Origin: Sneathiella sp. HT1-7
Lineage (GTDB): Bacteria > Pseudomonadota > Alphaproteobacteria > Sneathiellales > Sneathiellaceae
Reading direction: 5' to 3'
DNA length: 64,000 nucleotides
NCBI RefSeq assembly: GCF_020731145.1
Contig: NZ_JAJFZN010000003.1
Span: forward strand, 744,001 to 808,000
Shown here: positions 43,371 to 53,070 of the stretch, one piece after another
Layout: each line of letters begins with the position of its first letter
Numbering within the stretch: position 1 is the first letter of the stretch
The notes under the pieces: model-generated
Database searches by the model: none
Told to the model about the DNA's origin: nothing
Seen by the model: only the letters and a program-made list of their open reading frames with translations
Program-made: the position numbers and the translations under genes

Positions 43371-44840
43371 ATGATGAGCAGACCGAAAAAATTACAGCTT
43401 TATATCGACGGAAAGCTGCAAAAGGCAATTTCCGGCAAAAGCTTCACGAATTATAACCCGGCAACGGGCGCGAAGCTCTCTGAAGTAGAGCAAGCGGGCC
43501 GTCGTGATGTCGAGAAGACGGTGCTGGCGGCACGGCGGGGATTTCAGGAATGGTCCGCTCTGTCCGGAACGGAGCGCGGACGCGTCCTCAAGAAAGCGGC
43601 CGACATCCTGCGGGAACGGCGGATGGAACTCGCCGAGATCGAGGTGATGGATACCGGAAAGCCGATTGCGGAAGCGCCGGAGGCGGACATCGACAGCGGC
43701 GCCGATGCGTTTGAGTTTTTCGGCGGGCTCGCCGCCGATATCAAGGGGTCGCACCATGATCTGGGGTCGGACGCCTTTGCTTACACCCGCCGCGAACCGC
43801 TCGGCATCTGTGCCGGAATTGGCGCCTGGAACTATCCGCTGCAGATCGCCTGCTGGAAAACGGCACCGGCACTCGCCGCCGGAAATTCGATGATTTTCAA
43901 GCCGTCCGAGCAGACACCGACCAATGCGGTGAAGCTGGCCGAAATCCTCACCGAGGCAGGGTTGCCCAAGGGCGTGTTTAATGTCCTCCACGGGAGCGGG
44001 GAGACGGGGCACTATATCGCCATCCATCCGGAGATCGATAAAATCTCCTTCACCGGCTCGGTGCCGACGGGGCGCAAGGTGCTCGCCGATGCGGCCGGGT
44101 CCGTCAAGCATGTGACCATGGAACTTGGCGGCAAGTCCCCGCTGATCGTATTCGATGACAGTCAGATCAACAACGCCGTTTCGGCGGCGATGAATGCGAA
44201 CTTTTATACGCAAGGCGAAATCTGCTCCAACGGGACGCGGGTCTATGTACATGAGGACATTCACGATGCCTTTGTCTCGATTTTGAAAAGCCGAACCGAG
44301 GCCATGGTTATTGGCGACCCGATGGATCCCGCGACCCATGTCGGCTCACTGATCAACGCGGATCATTTCGAAAAAGTCATGGAATATGTCCGCCTCGGCA
44401 TAGAGGAAGGTGCGCATCTGGTGAGCGGCGGCGAGAAAGTCTCGGTGACCGGTTGCGAGAAGGGGAGTTTTATCTCGCCTGCCATTTTCACCTCTTGTCA
44501 GGATGATATGCGTATCTGCCGGGAGGAGATTTTCGGCCCTGTCATGTCCATTATGTCTTTCCGTGATGAAGAAGAAGTGATTGCCCGCGCCAATGATACG
44601 GAGTTCGGCCTCGCCGCCGGGGTCTTCACGCAGAACCTTGCGCGCGCTCATCGTGTTGTGGCAAAACTCCGCGCGGGCACCTGCTGGATCAACAACTATA
44701 ACCTAACGCCCGTTGGCGTCCCCTTTGGTGGGTATAAGCAATCCGGCATCGGGCGGGAAAACGCGGCGGTCGCGCTGGATCATTTTACGCAACTTAAATC
44801 CGTCTATGTCGAGCTTGGCGATGTGGAGTGCGGCTATTAG
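43371..44840 (+). CDS. betB: Betaine-aldehyde dehydrogenase
   Basis: A 489-residue NAD-dependent aldehyde dehydrogenase that oxidises betaine aldehyde to glycine betaine. GAWNYPLQIACWKTAPALAAGN, FTGSVPTGRKV and the active-site Glu in MELGGKSPLIVF with Cys in QGEICSNGTRV are as in BetB, whose cysteine lies in the same EICSNGTRV setting. AAGGAAAG precedes the ATG; a second ATG follows at 43374. Cotranscribed with betA. Confidence 0.95.
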   Translation: MMSRPKKLQLYIDGKLQKAISGKSFTNYNPATGAKLSEVEQAGRRDVEKTVLAARRGFQEWSALSGTERGRVLKKAADILRERRMELAEIEVMDTGKPIAEAPEADIDSGADAFEFFGGLAADIKGSHHDLGSDAFAYTRREPLGICAGIGAWNYPLQIACWKTAPALAAGNSMIFKPSEQTPTNAVKLAEILTEAGLPKGVFNVLHGSGETGHYIAIHPEIDKISFTGSVPTGRKVLADAAGSVKHVTMELGGKSPLIVFDDSQINNAVSAAMNANFYTQGEICSNGTRVYVHEDIHDAFVSILKSRTEAMVIGDPMDPATHVGSLINADHFEKVMEYVRLGIEEGAHLVSGGEKVSVTGCEKGSFISPAIFTSCQDDMRICREEIFGPVMSIMSFRDEEEVIARANDTEFGLAAGVFTQNLARAHRVVAKLRAGTCWINNYNLTPVGVPFGGYKQSGIGRENAAVALDHFTQLKSVYVELGDVECGY

Positions 44841-44943
44841 TCATTTGATACAGGCATAGCAGCCATTCGCACCCCTGCAATTGACAGGGCAGGACAGACA
44901 GGCGAAATTGAAGGCCCGTTTATTCCCGTCGAGTAGCCTTTCC

Positions 44944-45846
44944 ATGGAAGCCTGGATCCCGATTACTATCTTCGCGGCCTTCTTTCAGAATGTCCGAACT
45001 GCCTTGCAGAAATCCCTGAAAAGTCGCCTCAGCACAGGCGGGGCAACGTATGTGCGATTTCTTTACGGTGCGCCGTTCGCACTTCTTTATATTATCGGTA
45101 TCGATCAGTTTTCTGCGCTTTCTGTGCCATCTCTGAATGGCGAATTTGCGATATTCATCATCTTTGGCGGGCTTGCCCAAATTCTTGCAACGGGATTGTT
45201 GGTCGCCCTTTTCAGCCTTAAGAATTTCGCTGTGGGTACAACCTACTCCAAGACGGAAACAGTGCAGGCGGCCATTTTCGGGATCGTGATCCTCGGAGAG
45301 CATGTGGGCATAGGGGCTGTTTTCGCCATTGCTATCAGTTTTGTCGGTATTTTGCTCATCTCTATGTCCTCAAGCTCCTTTACTTTTCGTGACTTTTTCT
45401 CGGGCTGGACGAGCAAGGCGGCGGGGTTTGGGATACTCTCCGGCGCATTGTTCGGTATTTCTGCGGTTTCCTATCGAGCGGCGGCCCTTTCGCTCGGCGG
45501 GGAGGGCGCGATGATGCAGGCCGCCTTTACATTGGTTTGCGTCTTGTTTTTCCAGACTTTCGTCATGAGCATTTATTTACCGATCCGGGAACCGGGACAA
45601 TTGACTGAAGTAATCAGGAACTGGAAGGTGGCAATTTGGGTCGGGCTGACCGGGATGCTCGGTTCCGTTGGCTGGTTTACTGCCATGACCTTGCAAAACG
45701 CTGCCTATGTCCGGGCGTTGGGTCAGGTCGAGCTGGTCTTCACCTTTATAGCGTCCTATTTCTTCTTCAAAGAAAAGACGAACAAGATAGAAGCGGCAGG
45801 TATCCTCCTGATCGTTTTCGGTATTCTTCTTTTATTGTTGGATTAA
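44944..45846 (+). CDS. EamA/DMT-family transporter
   Basis: A roughly 300-residue inner-membrane protein with about ten hydrophobic helices in two EamA repeats, ending in a hydrophobic IEAAGILLIVFGILLLLLD. The substrate is unknown; DMT carriers export amino acids or metabolites. The ATG at 44944 gives the start MEAWIPITIFAAFFQNVRTA; a TTG at 44881 would add 21 polar residues. The ribosome site is weak in either case. It follows betB by 103 bases and might be on the same transcript. Confidence 0.82.
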   Translation: MEAWIPITIFAAFFQNVRTALQKSLKSRLSTGGATYVRFLYGAPFALLYIIGIDQFSALSVPSLNGEFAIFIIFGGLAQILATGLLVALFSLKNFAVGTTYSKTETVQAAIFGIVILGEHVGIGAVFAIAISFVGILLISMSSSSFTFRDFFSGWTSKAAGFGILSGALFGISAVSYRAAALSLGGEGAMMQAAFTLVCVLFFQTFVMSIYLPIREPGQLTEVIRNWKVAIWVGLTGMLGSVGWFTAMTLQNAAYVRALGQVELVFTFIASYFFFKEKTNKIEAAGILLIVFGILLLLLD

Positions 45847-45959
45847 CATTCATTTAATCGTCACTTTTTTGTCATTTCCCTGTCTTTCCGTCTTTCGCTT
45901 CTGCAAATCATCGGCTAAGCTGCCCATTAAGTTGATATCAAACAATTGAAGGGGTCGCC

Positions 45960-47120
45960 TTGGGGAAGATTTATTCCGGCCGTGAAATGATTGACAAGCT
46001 GATTTCATTTGACACGGTCTCGTGCAATTCCAACCTTGCCCTTATTGATTTCGTCGCCGACTATCTGGCGGGTCACGAAATAGCTTCCAACCGGGTCTTC
46101 AACGAAGATAAAAGCAAGGCAAATCTCTACGCGACAGTCGGACCCGTAATAGAAGGCGGTGTTGTTCTTTCCGGTCATACGGATGTGGTCCCGGTCGAGG
46201 GTCAGCCTTGGGATACAGACCCGTTCACGGTTGTTGAAAAAGATGGCAGGCTTTACGGGCGTGGCACGTCCGATATGAAAAGTTTTTCCGCGATTGCGCT
46301 GTCAAAGGTGCCGGAAATGATCGAGAAGGGGCTTTCTGTCCCGATCCATTTCGCGCTTTCCTATGATGAGGAGGTTGGCTGCATCGGGGCACCCGCCATG
46401 ATCGAGGAAATTGCCGCCAATTTGCCGGCGCCACGTGCCGTAATCGTGGGGGAGCCGACGATGATGGATATCGTCTCGGCCCATAAAGGCATTCTCACGC
46501 TCACGACAAAAGTGATTGGGCGCGAAGCTCATTCCAGCCTTGTTGAAGATGGGGTCAGTGCTGTCATGGTCGGGGCGGAGTTGATCGCCTATATCGGTAA
46601 CATGATGGCGGAAAACAAGGCGCGCAGCCAGGCTGACAGTCCCTTCTTTCCACCCTACACAACCCTGACCTGCGGCGTCGTTAATGGCGGAACTGCAGGT
46701 AATATCCTCGCAAGGGAATGTAATTTCGTCTGGGACATCCGACATATTCCCGAAGATGATCCGATGAGCTTCGTTGAGCGGTTTATTGCGCATTGTAATG
46801 ATGATGTGCTCCCTCGTATGCGGGAAATTGCGCCGGAAGCCAGCATTGTCACTGAACTAAAATCGAATGTCCCGGCTCTTCGGCCTGAAGACAGCGGAGA
46901 GGCGGAAATGTTGGTGCGCGCCATTACTGGCAAGAACACATCAAACGCCGTTTCCTATGCGGCTGAAGCCGGACAATTCCAGCAGGCAGGGTTTTCTACC
47001 GTTATCTGCGGACCCGGATCAATCAGTGTCGCCCATCAACCGAACGAGTATATCGACATTGCCCAGGTAACCGAGGCGGAGAAATTTATCTCCCTCCTCA
47101 TTGACCGGCTGGCAAAATGA
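45960..47120 (+). CDS. Acetylornithine deacetylase (ArgE-type, M20 family)
   Basis: A 386-residue M20 zinc hydrolase. LSGHTDVVPVEGQPWDTDPF, YGRGTSDMKSF, SYDEEVGCIGA (catalytic Glu) and VGEPTMM carry the two-metal site in the order known for ArgE/DapE. Alphaproteobacterial ArgE is the closest type, cleaving N-acetyl from ornithine or other N-acyl amino acids. The start is probably TTG at 45960 with AAGGGG six bases upstream, which reproduces the KIYSGREMIDKLISFDTVS start of relatives; the ATG at 45987 would cut into it. A dipeptide-type ABC importer follows, so catabolic deacylation of an imported compound is as likely as arginine synthesis. Confidence 0.88.
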   Translation: MGKIYSGREMIDKLISFDTVSCNSNLALIDFVADYLAGHEIASNRVFNEDKSKANLYATVGPVIEGGVVLSGHTDVVPVEGQPWDTDPFTVVEKDGRLYGRGTSDMKSFSAIALSKVPEMIEKGLSVPIHFALSYDEEVGCIGAPAMIEEIAANLPAPRAVIVGEPTMMDIVSAHKGILTLTTKVIGREAHSSLVEDGVSAVMVGAELIAYIGNMMAENKARSQADSPFFPPYTTLTCGVVNGGTAGNILARECNFVWDIRHIPEDDPMSFVERFIAHCNDDVLPRMREIAPEASIVTELKSNVPALRPEDSGEAEMLVRAITGKNTSNAVSYAAEAGQFQQAGFSTVICGPGSISVAHQPNEYIDIAQVTEAEKFISLLIDRLAK

Positions 47121-47259
47121 GGCATATCAATTGCATTGGACAGAGATTGGACTATTCGCTAATCTCAATTTCAGAATCCGTGAATAAAACCAATAATAAA
47201 CACGGCAAAAGCGCCCAAAATGGGCAAATAAGTGATCAGATAGCAAAAAGGGAGTTATC

Positions 47260-48855
47260 ATGAAACTAAGGACAGGACTGTTTGCTGCAGTTGCCGCTGT
47301 CGCCCTCGCGGTGACATCGCCGGTGCAGGCAAAAACTTTTAAATTTGCGTTTCAGGGGGATCTGAGTTCTCTCGACCCGCATTCACTGAATGAATCCTTC
47401 CTGCTGGGTACGCTCGGCAACGTCTATGAAGGGCTTGTACTCTATGATCCGAATATGCAGATCGTTCCGGGTCTCGCTGAATCATGGAAGTTGCTGACAC
47501 CGACCACTTGGGAATTCAAGCTGCGTAAGGGCGTTAAATTCCATGGCGGTCAGGATTTCACAGCAGATGACGTAATTTTCTCCTGGGAGCGTGCAGGGCG
47601 TGACGGGTCGGACCAGAAGGTCCGAAACAGCATGATAAAGAGCATCACCAAGGTGGATGATCACACCATTGTTTTAGAAACACCGGCACCGAACCCGATT
47701 TTGGTTCAGGACCTTCCATATCTGTTCATCATGGACAAGGAATGGTCAGAAGAGCACGGAACAACCTCTTCGACGAGTGCCGCGGGTGATAATGCCGGTA
47801 ATTATGCAAACCTGCATGCAAACGGAACGGGCCCCTTCAAGATCAAGAGTCATGAAGCGGACATTAAATCGGTTCTGGTACGTAACGAAGATTACTGGAA
47901 AGATATTCCGACAAACGTCAGCGAAGTTATCTTTACACCAATTAAGGAAGCGCCGACCCGTGTTGCCGCCCTGATATCCGGTGAACTTGATATGGTATAT
48001 CCGGTACCTGTGCAGGACTGGGAACGTTTGGACAATGCGGAAGGCGTAAAAGCTCTGACGGGTCCGGAAGCGCGGACTATCTTTATCGGGTTTGATCAGG
48101 GTCGAGATGAACTTCTCTATTCAAATATTAAGGGAAAGAACCCGTTCAAGGATCAGAAAGTTCGTGCGGCATTTGTTCATGCAATCAATCTAGATGCCAT
48201 CAAAGAAAAGATCATGCGAGGCGCGGCAACGCCGACGGGTCTGTTGGCGGCACCACAAGTCAACGGATTTGCCGAAGCATTGAATACGCCCTATGCGTAT
48301 GATCCTGAAAAATCAAAGGCTTTGCTCGCCGAAGCCGGATATCCAGATGGCTTTGAAGTGACGCTTGATTGCCCGAACAACCGTTATGTCAATGACGAAA
48401 AGATCTGTCAGGCAGTGACATCTATGCTTGCGAAGGTCGGCGTCAAAGTTGATCTTCTGGCGCAGCCGAAATCAAAATATTTCGGTAAAGTTCTGGCAAC
48501 AAGCGGGTACGATACCAGCTTCTATCTCCTCGGCTGGACTCCAGGCTCAATGGATGCGGAAAATGTTCTTTCCTCATTGATCGTTTGCCAGAATGCAGAT
48601 GCCAAGAAAGGCTTGTTCAACCTTGGTAACTACTGTAACCCGAAAGTGGACGAACTGACGGCGGCCATCGGTAGTGAAACAGATCAGGAAAAGCGCAATG
48701 CGATGATTGCCGAAGCCTTTAAGATTGTTAAGGACGATGTTGGCTACATGCCTATTCATCAGCAGCCTCTTTCCTGGGGTGTGAGCGACCGTGTAACGGT
48801 TAATCAGCGTGCTGATAACGCTCTCGACTATCGTTATGTCGTGATTAACGAATAA
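47260..48855 (+). CDS. ABC transporter substrate-binding protein (dipeptide/oligopeptide family)
   Basis: A 531-residue periplasmic binding protein. A Sec signal peptide occupies about residues 1-24 (KLRTGLFAAVAAVALAVTSP, cut near VQA|KTF). The mature part shows the SBP family 5 pattern: QGDLSSLDPHSLNE, WEFKLRKGVKFHGGQDFTADDV and KVRAAFVHAINLDAI. It captures a peptide or similar ligand for the permeases that follow. AAGGGAG precedes the ATG. A strong hairpin after the stop probably makes this gene more abundant than the rest. Confidence 0.93.
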   Translation: MKLRTGLFAAVAAVALAVTSPVQAKTFKFAFQGDLSSLDPHSLNESFLLGTLGNVYEGLVLYDPNMQIVPGLAESWKLLTPTTWEFKLRKGVKFHGGQDFTADDVIFSWERAGRDGSDQKVRNSMIKSITKVDDHTIVLETPAPNPILVQDLPYLFIMDKEWSEEHGTTSSTSAAGDNAGNYANLHANGTGPFKIKSHEADIKSVLVRNEDYWKDIPTNVSEVIFTPIKEAPTRVAALISGELDMVYPVPVQDWERLDNAEGVKALTGPEARTIFIGFDQGRDELLYSNIKGKNPFKDQKVRAAFVHAINLDAIKEKIMRGAATPTGLLAAPQVNGFAEALNTPYAYDPEKSKALLAEAGYPDGFEVTLDCPNNRYVNDEKICQAVTSMLAKVGVKVDLLAQPKSKYFGKVLATSGYDTSFYLLGWTPGSMDAENVLSSLIVCQNADAKKGLFNLGNYCNPKVDELTAAIGSETDQEKRNAMIAEAFKIVKDDVGYMPIHQQPLSWGVSDRVTVNQRADNALDYRYVVINE

Positions 48856-48864
48856 TACAGATTG

Positions 48865-48908
48865 TTGGGGCCGCTCTTTTTAAATAAAGAGGGCCCCAAT
48901 TTCTTTTA
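48865..48908 (+). terminator. Intercistronic hairpin / partial terminator in ABC operon
   Basis: TTGGGGCC plus CTCTTT (48865-48879, one bulged base) pairs with AAAGAG plus GGCCCCAA (48886-48899), 14 bp in all, followed by TTTCTTTT. It lies between the binding-protein gene and the first permease gene of an otherwise continuous operon. Confidence 0.82.
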
Positions 48909-48929
48909 TGGCCTTTACCGTAAAGTAAT

Positions 48930-49904
48930 ATGATCTCATTTATTTTTAAGCGACTTTTGCAATCGGTCGTTGTTATGTTGACCGTTGCTTTGATCGCTTT
49001 TTCCATGTTTAGATTTATCGGGGATCCCATCAATAATATGGTGGGTCAGGATACCAGTCAGGCTGATCGCGCCGCACTAACTGAGCAATTGGGATTGAAT
49101 GATCCCTTTATTGTCCAGTTCGGCCGTTTTGCGCTGAATGCTGCAGAAGGGAATTTCGGTATTTCCTACAAATATCGGCAGCCTGTAAGTAGCCTAATTC
49201 TTGAACGATTATCGGCAACATTGGAACTGTCTTTTGTGGCGGCCGTTCTTACCCTTGTTGTCGGAATTCCCTTGGGTGTTTACACCGCACTAAAGGGAAA
49301 GGGGCTGATATCAAAGGGGATCATGACTTTATCCCTTATCGGGGTTTCCTTGCCGACATTCCTGATCGGTATTTTGCTTATTCTCTTGTTCGGTGTTGTG
49401 CTCAGATGGTTGCCAACCTTTGGGCGCGGCGATGTTATCGCTATTGGATGGTGGACGACGGGCTTTTTGACGGTTTCTGGCATCAAATCACTCATTCTTC
49501 CGTCTATTACGCTGGCGCTTTTTCAGATGACATTGATCATGCGACTGGTAAGGGCAGAGATGCTGGAAGTTTTGCGCACCGATTTTATCAAATTCGCACG
49601 TGCGCGCGGATTGCCTGACAGATCCGTACATTTTAAGCATGCGCTGAAAAATACGCTGGTCCCGGTAATTACGATTACGGGATTGCAGCTTGGTGCGCTG
49701 ATCGCCTTTGCGATTATTACTGAAAGCGTCTTTCAATGGCCGGGCATGGGTTTGTTATTTATTCAGGCAATCTCGGATGTGGACATTCCAATCATGGCGG
49801 CCTACCTCGTTCTAATTGCGTTTTTCTTTGTTGTTATCAATATGGTAGTCGATATTCTTTATTATATGGTTGACCCGCGCCTGCGGGCAGACAGTACGGC
49901 TTAG
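48930..49904 (+). CDS. ABC transporter permease (DppB/OppB type)
   Basis: A 324-residue inner-membrane permease with six helices. The coupling-helix EAA loop is EVLRTDFIKFARARGLPD, and the N-terminus carries FIGDPINNMV and GLNDPFIVQF as in DppB. It forms a heterodimer with the DppC-type permease encoded next. The ribosome site is weak, which fits translation below that of the binding protein. Three bases separate its stop from the next frame. Confidence 0.92.
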   Translation: MISFIFKRLLQSVVVMLTVALIAFSMFRFIGDPINNMVGQDTSQADRAALTEQLGLNDPFIVQFGRFALNAAEGNFGISYKYRQPVSSLILERLSATLELSFVAAVLTLVVGIPLGVYTALKGKGLISKGIMTLSLIGVSLPTFLIGILLILLFGVVLRWLPTFGRGDVIAIGWWTTGFLTVSGIKSLILPSITLALFQMTLIMRLVRAEMLEVLRTDFIKFARARGLPDRSVHFKHALKNTLVPVITITGLQLGALIAFAIITESVFQWPGMGLLFIQAISDVDIPIMAAYLVLIAFFFVVINMVVDILYYMVDPRLRADSTA

Positions 49905-49913
49905 GGGATGGCG

Positions 49914-50849
49914 ATGGAACAAGTGCAACCCGCCACTAAAACCCGCCTGCAACGGATTTTTGGCAGCGATATCTGGTACAGCTTTATGCGAAGCCCGGTC
50001 GCAATCATTTCGGCAGTCGTAACAATTGGCATGATTCTGGCGGCTATTTTTGCGCCCTGGATCGCGCCGAACAATCCATTCGATCTTGCGACTATCAGTA
50101 TTATGGACGGCAACCTTCCGCCTGCCTGGCAGTCTGGCGGAGACACGAAATTCTTGCTAGGTACCGATGATCAAGGCCGGGGGGTATTATCTACCATCCT
50201 GTATGGCGCGCGTATTTCTTTGATGGTTGGGTTCTTCTCGGTGATTTTTTCAATGGTCATCGGTATTGCCCTTGGTTTGATAAGCGGATATGCGGGCGGA
50301 CGTACCGATGCCTTTATTATGCGGATCGCTGATATTCAGCTGTCCTTTCCCGCTATCTTGATTGCTCTTCTTGTGGATGGCGTCGCCCGTGGTATTTTGC
50401 CGTCAGAGCTGCATACTGATATTTCCATCTATGTGCTGATTTTTGCCATTGGTATTTCCGGCTGGGTGCAATATGCCCGTACGGTGCGCGGGTCGACACT
50501 GGTGGAAAAAAATAAGGAATATGTGCAAGCTGCTCGCGTTATCGGCATCCGGCCTCTCACAATCCTGCGCCGCCATATCCTGCCCAACGTCATGGGGCCA
50601 GTGATGGTTATCGCGACAATCCATTTGGCGATCGCCATCATTACCGAGGCAACGCTCTCCTTCCTCGGGGTGGGTGTGCCGCCGACAACGCCATCGCTTG
50701 GCACACTGATCCGTATCGGCAACGAGTATCTCTTTTCTGGCGACTGGTGGATCACAATTTTTCCGGGAGCGACCCTTGTGATTTTGGTTCTCGCCGTCAA
50801 TCTTTTGGGTGATTGGATGCGTGACGCCCTTAATCCGAAGTTGCGCTAG
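49914..50849 (+). CDS. ABC transporter permease (DppC/OppC type)
   Basis: A 311-residue permease. LGTDDQGRGVLSTILYGARISLMVG is the DppC hallmark, and VQAARVIGIRPLTILRRHILPN is the EAA coupling loop. Six helices are predicted by eye. The ATG at 49914 is preferred over 49908 because TAGGGG lies five bases upstream of it and directly abuts the first one. Partner of the DppB-type permease. Confidence 0.92.
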   Translation: MEQVQPATKTRLQRIFGSDIWYSFMRSPVAIISAVVTIGMILAAIFAPWIAPNNPFDLATISIMDGNLPPAWQSGGDTKFLLGTDDQGRGVLSTILYGARISLMVGFFSVIFSMVIGIALGLISGYAGGRTDAFIMRIADIQLSFPAILIALLVDGVARGILPSELHTDISIYVLIFAIGISGWVQYARTVRGSTLVEKNKEYVQAARVIGIRPLTILRRHILPNVMGPVMVIATIHLAIAIITEATLSFLGVGVPPTTPSLGTLIRIGNEYLFSGDWWITIFPGATLVILVLAVNLLGDWMRDALNPKLR

Positions 50850-50858
50850 GACGGTATT

Positions 50859-52586
50859 ATGGACTTACTCAATATTAACAACCTGCGTATCGAGTTCCCG
50901 AGCCGTCATGGCACGGTGGTGGCCGTAGACGATGTCAGCCTGTCGGTGCAGCCGGGTGAGGTTCTGGGCGTTGTCGGGGAATCCGGCGCGGGCAAGTCAA
51001 CCATTGGTAATGCGGTAATTGGCCTGCTGGAGCCGCCGGGAGAAATGACGGCGGGACATGTGCTCCTGAAATCGGAACAGATTGATACCCTGAGTGCAGA
51101 GGCAAAGCGAAAAATTCGTGGCCGTCGTATCGGCATGATTTTCCAGGATCCACTCACCTCGCTTGATCCGTTGCAGACGATTGAACAACAACTTGTTGAG
51201 ACCATTGATCTGCACCTCAAACTTGGGGAGAAGAAATCGCAGGAACGTGCTGTTGATCTCTTGCGTCAGGTTGGTATTCCTGAGCCGGAAACGCGGATCA
51301 AGAACTATCCGCATCAATTCTCCGGTGGTATGCGCCAACGTGTTGTGATCGCGCTCGCCCTTTGCGCGGAACCGGAAGTGATTATTGCCGACGAGCCGAC
51401 GACTGCGCTTGATGTCTCCATTCAGGCGCAAATCCTTGAGCTTATGCGCCGCCTGTGCAAAGACAAACAGGTCGGCATGATCATCATCACCCATGATATG
51501 GGCGTGATTGCGGATATTACGGACCGGGTCGCTGTTATGTATCGTGGCAAGGTGGTGGAAGAGGGAACGACGGCAAAGATTCTCGGTAATCCCGATCACC
51601 CCTACACCCAAAGCTTGATCAGTGCGGTACCGCGTCCGGATATCCGCCTGAAACGCTTTCCAATGGTCAACTATATCGAAGAAGAGGGCGAGCGGACGAA
51701 GGATATCGATCTTTCGACACATTGGCTTGGTCGCCATCGGGATTATGATGCGGTGGACGGACCGCTTCTCAGCCTCAAAAACCTGGTCATGACCTTCGTG
51801 ACTAAACCCGCCCTGTTAAAAAGTAACCGGATTACCTTCAACGCGGTCGATGATGTGTCCTTCGATATCAATGAGGGAGAAGTCTTTGGTCTCGTCGGCG
51901 AGAGTGGCAGTGGCAAATCGACAGTCGCACGCATGGTTTGCAGCCTTTATAAACCGGCATCTGGGATCGTAAATTTCGCCGGTACCGATCTTACGAGCAT
52001 CAAATCAGAGAATGAGCGGGATTTTTATCGCCGTCAGATGCAGATGATCTTTCAGGATCCGTTCTCGTCCCTGAATGGCAGAATGCGGGTGATGGACATC
52101 ATCGCCGAACCGATCCGCTTTCATAAGCTTGCGTCCTCTAATCAGGAAGTCGAGCAGGTCGTCAATGACCTTCTCGATCATGTCGGGCTTGGGGCCCAGG
52201 CCTCTGTAAGGTTTCCGCATGAATTTTCCGGCGGGCAGCGTCAGCGTATTTCAATCGCTCGGGCGCTTGCGACCCGGCCGCGTTTCCTGATCTGTGATGA
52301 GCCGACCTCTGCACTTGATGTCTCTATTCAGGCTCAAATTCTCAATCTTCTCAAAGATTTGCAGGAAGAACTCGGCCTCACCATGCTGTTTATCAGCCAT
52401 GACCTTCCCGTCATTCGCCAGATGTGCGACCGGGTCGGTGTGATGAAGCAGGGCAAGCTGGTCGAAGTCTCCGCGACTGAGGATCTGTTCGAAAACCCGA
52501 CAGCGGCCTACACGCGGGAACTTCTCGACTTGATGCCGCGCCTTGATAAGCTGTCACATGAAGGGCTGGAGGTTGAGGAAGCCTAA
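50859..52586 (+). CDS. Fused dipeptide-type ABC ATPase (DppD-DppF)
   Basis: A 575-residue protein with two complete nucleotide-binding domains. Domain 1 has Walker [10 protein letters not shown], signature FSGGMRQRV and Walker [13 protein letters not shown]; domain 2 has [18 protein letters not shown] and [12 protein letters not shown]. The first domain ends with the oligopeptide-type C-terminal extension. In many bacteria these are separate DppD and DppF proteins; here they are one chain. It powers import through the two permeases upstream. AGGACGG lies eight bases before the ATG. Confidence 0.95.
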   Translation: MDLLNINNLRIEFPSRHGTVVAVDDVSLSVQPGEVLGVVGESGAGKSTIGNAVIGLLEPPGEMTAGHVLLKSEQIDTLSAEAKRKIRGRRIGMIFQDPLTSLDPLQTIEQQLVETIDLHLKLGEKKSQERAVDLLRQVGIPEPETRIKNYPHQFSGGMRQRVVIALALCAEPEVIIADEPTTALDVSIQAQILELMRRLCKDKQVGMIIITHDMGVIADITDRVAVMYRGKVVEEGTTAKILGNPDHPYTQSLISAVPRPDIRLKRFPMVNYIEEEGERTKDIDLSTHWLGRHRDYDAVDGPLLSLKNLVMTFVTKPALLKSNRITFNAVDDVSFDINEGEVFGLVGESGSGKSTVARMVCSLYKPASGIVNFAGTDLTSIKSENERDFYRRQMQMIFQDPFSSLNGRMRVMDIIAEPIRFHKLASSNQEVEQVVNDLLDHVGLGAQASVRFPHEFSGGQRQRISIARALATRPRFLICDEPTSALDVSIQAQILNLLKDLQEELGLTMLFISHDLPVIRQMCDRVGVMKQGKLVEVSATEDLFENPTAAYTRELLDLMPRLDKLSHEGLEVEEA

Positions 52587-52605
52587 CGCGTTTTTTTGGC
52601 GAAGA

Positions 52606-53070
52606 TCAAAGATTGATCGTCATAAAGACGCTGTTCGGGTCCAGTATATAATTGGCGAAAGGCGGGCATTCCGTAAATCCATGGTTTAGGTAAAGCTGCC
52701 GCGCCGGTTTGAAGCCGGGCTGAGAGCCGGTCTCCAAAAAGAGCTTTTTATATCCCCGTTCCCGCGCCGTTGCCATTACATGAAGGAGGAGGGCAGCCGC
52801 CACGCCTTTGCCGCGATGGACCGCCGCCGTATGCATGGATTTTATTTCCCCGGCGTTGTCCGCCAACTCTTTCAGCGCGCCGCAGCCCACGAGCTTTCCC
52901 GCTATTTCCGCCCGCCAAAAGGTGATATCGGACCCACGCAAGCCCTCAAGGTCTAGGGCATGGGTACTCTCCGGCGGGGAGAGGGAGCGCATCAAGGTCA
53001 AATGCGCATCAAGAAGTGCGATGATCTCATCGGAGCGGACATAATCGCGCGTAACGACAAGTTCCGCCAT
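52606..53070 (-). CDS. GNAT-family N-acetyltransferase
   Basis: A 154-residue acetyltransferase with the acetyl-CoA motif A segment AAVHRGKGVAAALLLHVMATARERGY and the C-terminal GFKPARQLYLNHGFTECPPF. It belongs to the group that acetylates amino groups of small molecules or proteins; the substrate is unknown. Its ATG overlaps the stop of the peptidase gene upstream (TGATG), so the two are translationally coupled. With the peptide importer and ArgE-like deacetylase converging from the other strand, a role in peptide or amino-acid catabolism is possible. Confidence 0.88.
   Translation of the reverse strand: MAELVVTRDYVRSDEIIALLDAHLTLMRSLSPPESTHALDLEGLRGSDITFWRAEIAGKLVGCGALKELADNAGEIKSMHTAAVHRGKGVAAALLLHVMATARERGYKKLFLETGSQPGFKPARQLYLNHGFTECPPFANYILDPNSVFMTINL

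Noticed and set aside
50859-52586. Fused DppD-DppF ATPase as a novel architecture
   Set aside because: Tandem fused ATPases of this type are common in proteobacterial peptide importers.
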